Of a DNA stretch of 64,000 bases, positions 34,541 to 45,231 are shown piece by piece. Each line of letters begins with the position of its first letter. Position 1 is the first letter of the stretch. The translations under genes were made by a program, and so were the position numbers. Origin of the DNA: Filosporella fistucella. Taxonomy: Eukaryota; Ascomycota; Leotiomycetes; Helotiales. The stretch covers positions 1,860,001 through 1,924,000 of the forward strand of contig JAQJZZ010000017.1 of NCBI GenBank assembly GCA_030077755.1. The letters are read 5' to 3'. The notes beneath the pieces are model-generated. The model was not told where the DNA came from, made no database searches, and saw only the letters and a program-made list of their open reading frames with translations.

Positions 34541-35966
34541 CCCCATTCATATATTGCCTTCTATCAAATCTTATACTTGGCCGGGCCTCTCTACCTGATC
34601 CACTTCGAACACTGAGACATATATCTCGGCTTCTTTGCTTGTGCTACTATACTGTACCTGTTTGACGGTACGAAGATACGAGGATACATCCGAGAGTACC
34701 TCTTCTACCTTGCGAGATACGGTCCCTTCGAGATCTCATATCCGTGTCCGTCTTCCTTAATCGTACGGCACAGCAGCGAAAAGCATATCATAGTCAGGGA
34801 AGAAAAGGATCGTGCCGCTCCACTCCACTTTCTTCGCCCATACGGTTACTTTTACAGTACAGCTACCTCGCATCCACAGTTCCACATTTGGGCTGTCTGT
34901 CAGGTCTGTCTGTCAGCCAACATCCACCCACGAGCCACACCCTCAGCGCATCGACGAGCCCCAAGCCCGAGCTTAGGCTTTGATCCTAGAGATTGTCCCG
35001 TCCCCATCTTTTCCCTCCAATCTCTCCAATCTCAGCGATTACAACGGGCGTGTCAGCCACTGAAAACGGTTACCATCACTTCCGTCCGCTTGCCTTTTCC
35101 TTGCTTGCCGTTGAAGAAACCCAACCGAGATTTCAGAGTCAGAGACGCCTTAACTTTCTGGGGGTGTTTGATAGTCAGCCATTACGCAGCGGTGACAACT
35201 TTCCCTTTTCCCTGCAGGATAGTGGAAATATCAAATATCAAATACAGTACCAAGAACTGGGACGAGAAAAAGGGTGTCCTGCCTGCCAGCATCGTACTAA
35301 GGTGCCCTTATTTCCGGGTGTGAGAAGTGGAAGAAGTTCAATCGGTTCGTATCGTCATCATATCCGACGGACGGTGGGAGTACAGGACAGTTACAGGACA
35401 GTACCAGGACAGTACTTGTACGTGTACATGTTCAGTGCAGGATTTCCAAGTACCACCAAGGTTCCGAACCGTCCAGATCAGCTCAACAGGACAGGCTTTT
35501 CTTTCCAGGTTCCGCATTTCATCCGAACCGTTCCCCACACCAGCGAGTACCACGACTATTACCTGCATTACCCTACCTTACCTAGGTACTCATACAACAA
35601 CCCATACAACCCATACAATCCACACAACCCACCACACTTCCTCGTCTCGACTCGACTCACCTGAACTCAACTCACTCCACTTCCACCTCCACCATCCACA
35701 TTCCACCTCCACACCAAGCAAAAGTCACTCCCGCCCGCCCTTCAACTTTAAAGTCAAAACCAAGTACCGTGCCACCATCATATTTTCTTGCTTCATCTTG
35801 CATCACATCGCATCGCATTGCATTTACTTCTGCTTCTGCGATTTCCCATCTCTTGCCTCCCAGCAACAATATCACCACTTTTATAGTACCGCACTGAGGA
35901 AGTGACGAGTACATATATTCCCGGCTGCGTGGTGAGATTGTCCGAGGGGACTTCCGGACTCTCCTC
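34541..35966 (+). promoter_or_regulatory. Predicted 1.4-kb ATG-depleted 5' leader
   Basis: The plus strand holds only one ATG (35428) in 1,426 bases, where roughly 15-20 would be expected from base composition. Such depletion is what selection against upstream starts in a long 5' UTR produces. It ends exactly at the ATG of the Zn2Cys6 regulator (35967). Confidence 0.55.
35428..35664 (+). CDS. Upstream ORF in the regulator leader, 78 aa
   Basis: The only ATG in the leader opens a 78-codon frame (MFSAGFPSTTKVPNRP...) ending at TGA 35664, 302 bases before the main start. The peptide is Tyr/Asn/Pro-rich with YNNPYNPYNPHNPP near the end. It would strongly limit scanning to the main ORF unless bypassed. 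It may act as a translational control element; a product function is not claimed. Confidence 0.4.
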   Translation: MFSAGFPSTTKVPNRPDQLNRTGFSFQVPHFIRTVPHTSEYHDYYLHYPTLPRYSYNNPYNPYNPHNPPHFLVSTRLT

Positions 35967-38482
35967 ATGCCTCCTTCACTTGGTTCATCCAAGATGTTCC
36001 ACACTTGTAAGAATCCCTCATATTTCTCCCCGGAAAAGATACATACAAGAAATAAACTGACAATTGTCTTCTACAGTTCAAGGCCTTGCACCTCCAAGGT
36101 CAATTTCAGAACACTCCCAAGAAACCCCAAAACCAACTACAAACGGTGTATCGAAAAGAATCACTACTCCCCACGCCTGCGCAGAATGCAAACGTCGCAA
36201 AATACGATGCGATGGAAGACAGCCATGTGGTCAATGCCTTGGATGCAGATCTCCAAAACCATGTTATTATGATAAACATCGCCAAAGAGTGATTCCATCC
36301 CGAAAGTAAGTGTTCTGCAGATGGGGATATAAATTTGGAGATGGCGGGGTAGTATGCTGACTCCACAAAAAAATAGAACTCTCGACGCACTGTCTCAATC
36401 TCTAGAAGAATGCCGCTCCATACTCAAACGACTCTATCCCACTCGAGATGCACAATCACTTCTCCCATTATCGCGACAAGAACTCATTTCTCTACTCGAC
36501 CGTCCGCAACTTGCGCCGTCGCAACGGTCTCCTACAGGCTCCAATTCAAATACCTCGCCTGTATCGCAAGAATTCCAGTCACCGCTCGATGCCTCGGCTT
36601 CAGACGATGACCGCAGCCTCGCACACCTCGAACAAATACCAAGTCAAGATACAGAATGGGACGAGGAGAGAAGAAATCGAGATCCTATACCTGCTGAAGC
36701 AGATGATGTCAATGCATTGTCGTTGTCTGTGGATAGGCAGTCGTCATATCTAGGTGCAACATCGATTAAAGCTGCCTTTTTGGTCATGCTTAAGGTTGCA
36801 CCAGCCCTTCGATCATTCCTCGCTCCTTCGAATAATTCAAATAAACAATTGAGCGCTAGCAATTACCCTACACCTCGACCTACGAGTTCTCTTACTATCA
36901 AGCCATTGAGCTCTATTTTGTGGTCTTCCGAAGGTCAAACACTTATCGATGCATACTTCAATCGCGTTCAGATATTTATTCCCATGTTGGATGAACCATC
37001 TTTCAGAGCAGATTATCTCGGAGGTCGACGAAATGATCCCCCTTGGCTTGCATTACTCAATATGGTCTTTGCTATGGGTAGCATCGTCGCGACCAAATCC
37101 GATGATCATAGTCATATCAGTTATTACACTCGAGCAAAAGAACATTTGGGCATCGACACCTTTGGAAGTGGTCACTTGGAAACATTGCAAGCTTTGACTC
37201 TGATGGGAGGATATTATCTTCACTATATCAACAGACCCAATATGGCGAATGCTATTGCAGGTGCTGCTTTGAGAATGGCTTGTGCTATGGGTCTTCACAG
37301 AGAGAGTTTACCTGAACCTGGAAATGCAAATGCTATGATGATTGAGCAGAGGAGAAGAACCTGGTGGAGTTTATTCTGCCTCGATACTTGGGCTTCTACT
37401 ACTCTCGGTCGACCTTCAATGGGACGTTGGGGGCCAGGGATTTCTATTCACCCACCTGAGGGAACACATGACCCAGTAAGTAATTCATACACCTTTCCGA
37501 ATACGAACTAACATTTCAGAACGTAATTGGTCAACACACCGGTATCATCCCCATGATTGAGAATATCAAATTCTGCAAAATCGCCACACAAATCCAAGAC
37601 GTACTCGCACAATCACCCCTTATGCGGCCCGAAGACCGTGCAAATTTCGATCGTCAACTGGTAGAGTGGTACGAAAACCTTCCATGGATCCTCCGCTCTT
37701 CCGAACCATGTCCAGAATCAATCTATACAGCACGCTGCATCATGAAGTGGCGTTATCAGAACCTACGAATCGTACTCTTCCGCCCCGTTCTCCTTAACCT
37801 TGCAAACCGTGGCAATGAAGGCACTGCAACCCAGGAAGAACTAGAATCAATCACCAAATGCCGAGTCATCGCCAAACAAACCATTGAAGACATTGCCCGT
37901 GAATGGACTCCCAATCAAATGCTAGGCTGGAACGGTGTTTGGTTCATGTACCAAGCTTCCATGATCCCTCTCGTAACCATGTTCTGGGAATCGTGGAACC
38001 TGCCACAAGTACGCGACTGCCAGGGCCAAATCGAAGTGGTACTCGAGGCTTTTGATGGTCTGTCCGATTGGTCTCTAGCTGCTCGACGCAGTAGAGAGGT
38101 TGTAAGCAAGATGTACGAAGCCAGCAAGCGACCCATTACCAGACAGACTAGTCCCCGAATGGGCCCGGTTATGGGTAATGGGAATGGATTGAATGGACAC
38201 GTTCCGGTCATGGCTCTGAATGGAATGAATGGTAATGGAGTGATGATGAATGGCAATGGGATGAATGCACACATGATGGATACGGGGGACTTGCAGCAGG
38301 TTGAGATGGTAGGCGAGGACGGGATGCTATTATTGGATCAAGGAGGTGTGTGGGATCTGGACGGCATGCTGTGGGGTAATCTCCCGGATGGGATTGAGAT
38401 GCCTTACGATGGGTTACCGAATATGGATTTTGATGATGGGGGAGTGGTTATGTTTGACGGGGGATATATGATGCATCAATAG
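35967..38482 (+). CDS. Zn2Cys6 transcription factor with fungal-specific regulatory domain
   Basis: Exons 35967..36006, 36077..36305, 36377..37475 and 37520..38482 give 776 aa. The start is MPPSLGSSKMFHTFQ. The binuclear cluster CAECKRRKIRC-DGRQPCGQC ... KPC has the C-x2-C-x6-C-x5-C-x2-C-x8-C spacing, followed by a linker and a short helix (ALSQSLEECRSILKRLYP) that may dimerise. The middle homology domain (PF04082) runs from IKPLSSILWSSEGQ through IFIPMLDEPSFR and the GLHRESLPEP region, with further helices to SWNLPQVRDCQGQIEV. The C-terminus is Gly/Asn/Met-rich, then acidic and aromatic (DLDGMLWGNLPDGIEMPYDG), a likely activation domain. The linker resembles the Gal4-type layout, but I cannot name the orthologue. 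Introns are 70, 71 and 44 nt. It is isolated in a large gene-free interval with a long leader, suggesting complex regulation. Confidence 0.88.
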
Positions 38483-41400
38483 GATAGGAACATTCGTTTG
38501 GCGTCACGCAGCGGGGCATTTTAAGGTGGCATTTGTGGCGGTGGTTGGAAATTGGGGCGTTGGATTTTACCTTTGTGGTATGGTATATGTTGATGACAGG
38601 ATATTGGTTTTACGCATTATTCCCCCCCATCGTTTTGCACGTAGCTAGCTATCTATCGTTTACCTTATATATAGTCGCGTTTCTTATTTACAATAGTATA
38701 TATATTTACTCCGTCAATAATTATCTTGCGTACCCTCTACTTGTCATTTGGTATCAGTATAGTATGGATTTCTTTTCTTTGGAATTGTGTGCACTACACC
38801 CTTCTTTTCTCTTTCTACCACCCTCTGCCCCACAAAATATAATAAGCAGGTATACATAGATGCCCCGATCCCTCTTACCAATTCAAAAATTAACCCAGCC
38901 CCTTCCTATCTGTAAACCAATTCTCCCCTCTACTCGCCTCTATACCCATCTCATTTTCACCTCCATTAACTTCCACTCCATCCCATCTCCTCGACCATAA
39001 AAAAGCCCAAATCAATAATCTCAAAATAGACCCTCACCCATCTCGATCGATCCATCCCAAAAGTCCAATCTAGTACACCGCGCACTAGGGTACATAGATG
39101 ATAGATTAATTAATTGGCTCTCGCTAGGACATATGATAGAGGAGGGAGGGCAGGCCATACACGTGGTTTAATATATGGTTATTTATTTTGAGGCCTGATG
39201 GGCTGGGCGATAGAGGGGCGTTAAGGCCGAGGATATCCTTTTTGTTTTCATGGAGGGTAGATGGGATTGCTGGAGGGAGAGGATGTAGGGGAATGGAGGA
39301 GAAGGGAGGAGAAGGTACCTCGGTCGCCACGAGATATAGTACGTGTTGATTGTCACTTTCTTTGTATACCTTATATTAAATTGCATTACATACCCACTAA
39401 ATCTACCCCTTCATACGTCAATACCCACATCTCTAGATATCAACAATCCAACTAAAGAAAAGCAGGGACGTGGCAAGGTAAACCTATTTCTTCCCAGTCT
39501 AGCCCATCTAATCAAAGAGTTTGTCTAGGGAGTGAAAGTACACCAAAATAACACCCACATGGCCTCCCCTCCCGTCCAAAAACTAGGAGGAAAGGAAAGT
39601 ATGGGTATTTACTTAGGTTCGTTTCTTATTCTCTTTTGTATCTTACTGGGTTTGTGAGAGGGTGCTTGGGATGGAGAGTTGGGGTAAAGAGGAGGAGGAG
39701 GAGGGAGTTTAGGCTATTTTGTTAGTCTGGGCTTGAAGGGGAGGGGGAAGTGGTCGATGGTGGTGGTTCCTGGTGGCGTGGCTGGTGAGGGAGAGGGGCT
39801 GGGGCTGATTACCTAGAGGAAAGTGTGGGGACCCCGCCATTTAAAGGGGTATTTTTAGGTTTATGTATTACTACATATAAAATATTCACGATTCTGCATT
39901 GCTCCTACTTAATTTCCTAGGTTTCTCTAATATGTCCAGGGGAGAAGACAATATAAGGTACTTGCAGGTAAACTACTATATGATGATAAAGGTGATAGGG
40001 AAAGCTAATGTGGGATTTGAGTTTGCGCGATGATGGAATGGGATAGGGGACTAGTGTACATTCAGTAGACGAGGTTAAATTCATTTGGGTAGTCTATGTA
40101 CCGGAGAGGGCTTGCAAAGGGTAACATAGCTTGGAGGGGATCTACAGCTAGTGTGTGGGTAAAGCTAGAGACAGAGGTTTCTAGAAGGATGGAAGGTTTT
40201 GGAGGGGAAGAGGCTAAATGCTTAAATAAGGGATGATGATGTGACGGAGGAGAGTAGGATTTGGAAATGAGGTGGTAGGGTAGGATTTTGTGTTTTTTTT
40301 GTTTTTTTTGTGTGGTGGTGGGTGGGAGAGGAGGAAAATTTGGGACGAAGCAAGAGAATAGAGAGTAGAGACGATAGAGGGGGCAAATAGGAGGGGAGAT
40401 CGGTACGGGCCGTTTTAGGGGCTAAATATGGAGAGAAATAGATTGGATGGAAATGTGAATGAATTCTAGTAAATTGAATCTAATAATACTTTTCTATCAA
40501 GCTCTAAACCAAAAGCAATAAACGTTACCATCACCTACACGTCTACCAAATACTTCAGAACCAAAATATTGAAATAGGGCACACACCGGTCTCCACTGGC
40601 TAATTAGACCATGTACGTAGCTCATGGTAAGCTAGACATACATACATACATACACATAACAGTCTACCTACTGCCGGATACCACGCCGGGTCGGTAGAAC
40701 AAGGCAAGTTAGACTCTATTCTTTCTTCCCTGGATATGCAATGATGCGTGCGTCTTTCGGCCGCGATGGAAATCCCTTTGGTGGTAAAGAAGGAAAGCTG
40801 CGATGTAATGTCATGCAATGGGAAGCAGTGGTGGAGGGGCAGATGTAGGTACGATTGCTTTATACAGGATGTAGGTACGAGGTGCATGAGTTTGATGCCA
40901 GAGAATGATGGAATGGAGCATGTGGAATGTTACGTCGCGTAGAGCTTTTGGAGACCAAGTTTTGGTTTTTGGGGATTTTGAAGTAAGGGAATGATAATGG
41001 TATGATTTTGGGAGTTTGGGAATTCTTTTCGAAATGCGTAACGCGGGTGTAGAAATGTCGGGGAGGAGAGGAGTGAGAAGGGGGAATTGGAGTCTAGAAT
41101 CTGGTTGAAAGTCTTATTTATTGAATCCGAGAGGTGAAAGGATAGCTGAAATTGGTGCGGAGAGTTGGATTAGGAGGCTGAATTTAACTATACGTTCAGA
41201 CGACCGACCATCAATAACCTCAAAGCCCAGGCCTCAAAGCTAGAATACCATCACCAGCTGCCAACTCCAAAAACTACTTCTAAGCTTTCTTTCGATCTCC
41301 ATCTGGGCCCTTGGCATTTCAGGAATTCTATCATATCATCAACCTCCACAAAAAGGTAGCCACACGGCAAACCCCATATTCCACAAGGACAATTCTTCTC

Positions 41401-43021
41401 CGCACCCAAAAACTTAAAAATATTGGTAGACTTACCTTATTGCGTGCATACAACCCTAAGCAAGCTTTCCACTCCACATCCTACCTAACAAGAACAACAC
41501 AGAAGCAAAAAAACAAGCAACAAGGTGCAACATAATTGCTATCCAGAGTCTGGACCAGCATAAACATCACTCCATCAACAGGGTAGCCAAAGTCACCGGA
41601 TCATCCATATGCCGGTATCGTATCTCTCGTCTCCAAGAACCCTCAATTCACACCACTGCAGTAGATAACCACCAACAGCGCCTCCCCTACCACCATCAAC
41701 TGATTGGGGGCCAAGCCCTGCATGCGCACTCCACCAATTCAACTTCTCATCAGCGAGACCGTTTGTGGCTGCAAAAACACTCTATTTCTCCTGCAGTAGC
41801 ACTACTACGCATCATGCACCTCTGACATCCCTGTACTTGCTTGCTTGCGATGTGCACACACACTACATGGCAGTGTACATACGGATAGACAAACCCTAAA
41901 CCAATGCAAGTTCAGCTGCACTGGCACTATAATGCACTGCACTGTACCACCACACCTTCATTCTTCATACCTGCAAAAATAAAATAAATACATAACCGAA
42001 AATATATTACCTTTGCCGCTACCGGCCGTGGCCGAAATCTGGGGAAGCAGGAGATGGGATGGAAAGGAAAAACCTTTTAGGCGGCTTAAGCGGCTTTCGG
42101 GATGCGGGGAGAGGAGGCCTGGGGGGAAATATGGGAATAAGAATCTGATTGTTAAGAAATGGGAGACGATTTTCTCATTTCGGAGATAGGATGTCGGCTT
42201 GCGAGGGACGAGGTGCCCGGATAATCTGGCTGGGCGGGCCGGAGGTGCAAGCGAGGATGGGAAGGGAATTAATGCGGTGATCGAAAGGAGAATTTTGTAA
42301 GAGTGTAAGATGGCGAGAGATGACGCAGCTGAAGGTTGATATTGCTGACCGTGACGGGACAGAAATTTGGGTGTGAGGTGTTGAGAATAGGTAAGGTGGC
42401 AGAGGTGGTGTTGTGTTGTGTTGGTTGAGCTGAGTTGAAGCGGCACGGCGAACTGGGTATAGATGGTTTGATAGACAAGGGTACTTGAATACAAGGACTC
42501 TGTAAATTGAGGCGTCAAATTTCACAGTCCCAGGTCTAGCCATCACATGGCCTGACACGTGCTTCTGGACCTCTGGACCAAGCCACTTTCGATATATGCA
42601 CTTACTACTGTATGAAAATGGGGCTCTTACCTTGTAGCGGTGACACAATATAAATTGCTTTGTGGCAAGTGAAAAGGGGGTTGGATAACATGACTTACTT
42701 ACGAAGTACTCCCTCCCTCCACCGGAGAACTTGTGTACAACTGTGGGCCGAAAATATGCGAGAAGCGGGGTTGTGCAACACAAAGAATAAATAGTTCATG
42801 TGATTTTCGTACTTTAAAGTGCTTTTGTGGGCCTCTGCCATGTTTGCTGGTTCAGATAACCAGATATCATGTGTTTTCAACCTCTCCTTCATTGGACATC
42901 TAATATATCTCCCATACCAAGGTCGATGATCGAGATGTTCAAGAGCCAGTCAACGCGTTCAAATGCACATTTTCATCGTTTCCATAATTCATCTTCTCGT
43001 GATCTTCATTCTCGTAATCGG
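38483..43021. other. Gene-free interval of 4.5 kb
   Basis: This lies between the 3' end of the regulator and the 3' end of ULA1 (convergent). From about 39540 to 41100 the plus strand is strikingly purine-rich; from about 41170 to 41950 it is A/C-rich and almost ATG-free (no ATG between 41055 and 41610). The longest frames (42.0-42.8 kb, minus) show no motifs. No gene is supported; an unannotated transcript is possible. Confidence 0.45.
40635..40656. repeat. (acat)n microsatellite
   Basis: Five tandem acat/cata units. Shorter copies of the same word occur at about 23685 and 34027. Confidence 0.65.
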
Positions 43022-44791
43022 TCATATTCTTAGTACTTGAGTTCGGCTCGTGATACCATCAAAGATGCACGTGTTGTCGATCGGGATGTATTGTTTGGTG
43101 ATGATCTTGATTACTTCCTGCGCTACCATGCCACCTGTCAAGGCAGATATATTATGCAGTTCGCCTCCTTGAGCTCGGGCAACTTCCTGGGCGATTTCGA
43201 CAAGACGTGGGTCTGAAGAGGCGCCTGGGATGATCTTGTCAATACTTGAAAGAATATCGGACGAAGTTGCTGAAGTGACATGGGAGGTGGCATTCAAGGA
43301 TAGATAGATTGGAAGAAGTGACAGTGGCATCATGGTGAAAGGGGCGTTGGCATCATTCTCGGATTCTGATTCTATTTGCGTATTAGATTGGGCGCATATG
43401 CAGTCGGCAAACTTACTTGAGATAGCTGTGATGTTGGAATCGCCAGTCTTTGTTCCATGGATGAGTTTGATAAAAGCAGCGTTCTTGCAAAAGCTTTCGA
43501 CCTCGGCCACGTCGACATCTTTGCCACTTGGATGGGTTCTGACAGTCTCAAGCACTTCCGCTACGTCTTGACGAGCTTTCTTTTTGTAGATGTTTTGAAG
43601 TTGGACATAGATGGTTGATTGAGCTTTCATGTCAGGGACCGAACCTGGCAATGGTAATTCGTTGTGTTTTTGGTAGAACTCTTTTATGGCATCGGCAATG
43701 ATCCAGAAACTTGATTTTGATTCCAGCTGTGGAATGTTAGAAGATTGAATTCAAGTAGCAAAGTTGCTTACTTCATTCGGTTTATACTCGAAGACTTCTC
43801 TTACAGCACTTGATAATGACGGAGCGGAGATGGTTTTCAAGACATTTGCAGTAGCCTCATCAAAGTTTTCTTCCCCTCCTTCTGGATTATCGGTTCTTGC
43901 AGCGTCAGAAACGAAGCTTCTAAATGCCGTTTTCTCTTTATATGTTGAAGGAAGCGTTCCATGTGTCTCTTTCCATTTGGCGAGATAATGCAGCAATAGT
44001 GCAAGGTATGGAATGTGGCCGTGTTCATGTGCATTGAGATTATCGATGTCGTTTGTAAGATCTTCCACAAACTTGGACAATTCATCCCATGGAGTGAGAA
44101 GTCTCAAATCTGTTGTGGCTGTAGAATCAGGGTGGGTATCAACGATTGGAAAGGAACCAGGGAGAAATGTTTGAAAGTACGAGTAAAATCCTGCGGAGTG
44201 GATGGCTATCAGAGGTACTTTATTTTCGGTGCTATACTGTTGGACCAATTTGAGGTTTTGTGGTTCGATTGGGAATGTGTACATGATGAGGGCATATTTG
44301 TGACCGCCATTGAGAAGGGCGCTGATGGGTTCATCCTGATAGAAGGTCAGACAGGAACATATTATGGCAGTTAAATGCTTGCCTTCTTCAACTGGATCGC
44401 ATCGCCCTTGACATCAGGGTTGAGTTCCAGCAGTAACTTCACACTTGATTCCGCCCTCGATTTTCCCAAACTCTCCTCGTCCAGAAAGAAATTAACACCA
44501 AGATCCTCTTCAGTTACCAATGATTCATCAGCTATCGTAAATCTTCCAATACCTGAGATAGATTAGTACTTGTCTGTTGAGTATGAAGACCAACATGCCT
44601 GGGAGCACGAGGTTCTTTAAAGTTTCAACACCAACTGTTCCAGCCCCAGAATTTAACAGAAGAAGATGAGCATCCTCTAATGCTTGTTGTCCACTTGCGG
44701 CCCAAAGTCGTAACTGTCTATCGTATTTCTTCTCCTTGTCGGAAGGTCCTTGGAGCACTGGAGGAGTCTGTTCTGTGATGACTTCGGTCAT
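43022..44791 (-). CDS. ula1: NEDD8-activating enzyme E1 regulatory subunit
   Basis: Exons 44791..44599, 44552..44383, 44335..43772, 43726..43417 and 43371..43022 give 528 aa, the normal size for ULA1/APP-BP1. The protein starts [20 protein letters not shown] and has [18 protein letters not shown], the nucleotide-binding-fold segment [52 protein letters not shown], and the C-terminal [19 protein letters not shown] and [15 protein letters not shown]. It pairs with UBA3 to activate NEDD8 for cullin neddylation; the catalytic Cys is on UBA3 and none is expected here. Introns 1 and 2 (46 and 47 nt) begin with GC: CCAG-GCATGT and GAAG-GCAAGC. Both have branch sites and AG acceptors and are needed to keep the conserved frame. 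The 45-nt last intron is in frame and lacks stops, so it may be retained. Divergent from RKI1. Confidence 0.92.
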
Positions 44792-45231
44792 GTTGGTAGT
44801 GGATGTAGGTTTGCAGGATGGAGATGTTCGCAGATGATACCACAGCCCAGGAGAAAGATTCCGTTAAGTAGATATCTTTCAGCTTGAATGCTGGGACTGT
44901 CCGGTGAGGATGGCGTTGATGTTCACTATGTGGGATTGTACCAGGAAAGCGACGAGCCATCGCCATGCCTAAACTCTTATCGGAGATATACCTATACTAT
45001 ATAGCTCTTATCTTCACGTGAGGGGCTTCTGAAGATGACCGGATAATCTCCGGAATTACAACTTCACCTAGAACGGTAAGTCAATCCAATACAATGCAAT
45101 GTTGACAGTCAGCAGCTGTAACCCCACCAAACAGCACACGATGTGATGCGAAATCCTCAACAACCCCCACCACCACCATCCGGCCCGTCTCGCTTTGTCC
45201 CAAGCTGAGGATTAAGTTGGGCTCCAAGTTC
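44792..45231. promoter_or_regulatory. Bidirectional promoter of ula1 and rki1
   Basis: 440 bp separate the divergent ATG codons of ula1 (44791) and the longest rki1 start (45232); 707 bp if rki1 starts at 45499. A tatactatatag segment lies at 44991-45003. No other feature is visible. Confidence 0.5.

Noticed and set aside
41958..42783. Overlapping minus-strand ORFs of 186 and 202 codons
   Set aside because: Composition follows the local G-rich plus strand, there are no conserved motifs, and three frames are open in parallel, which suggests composition bias.
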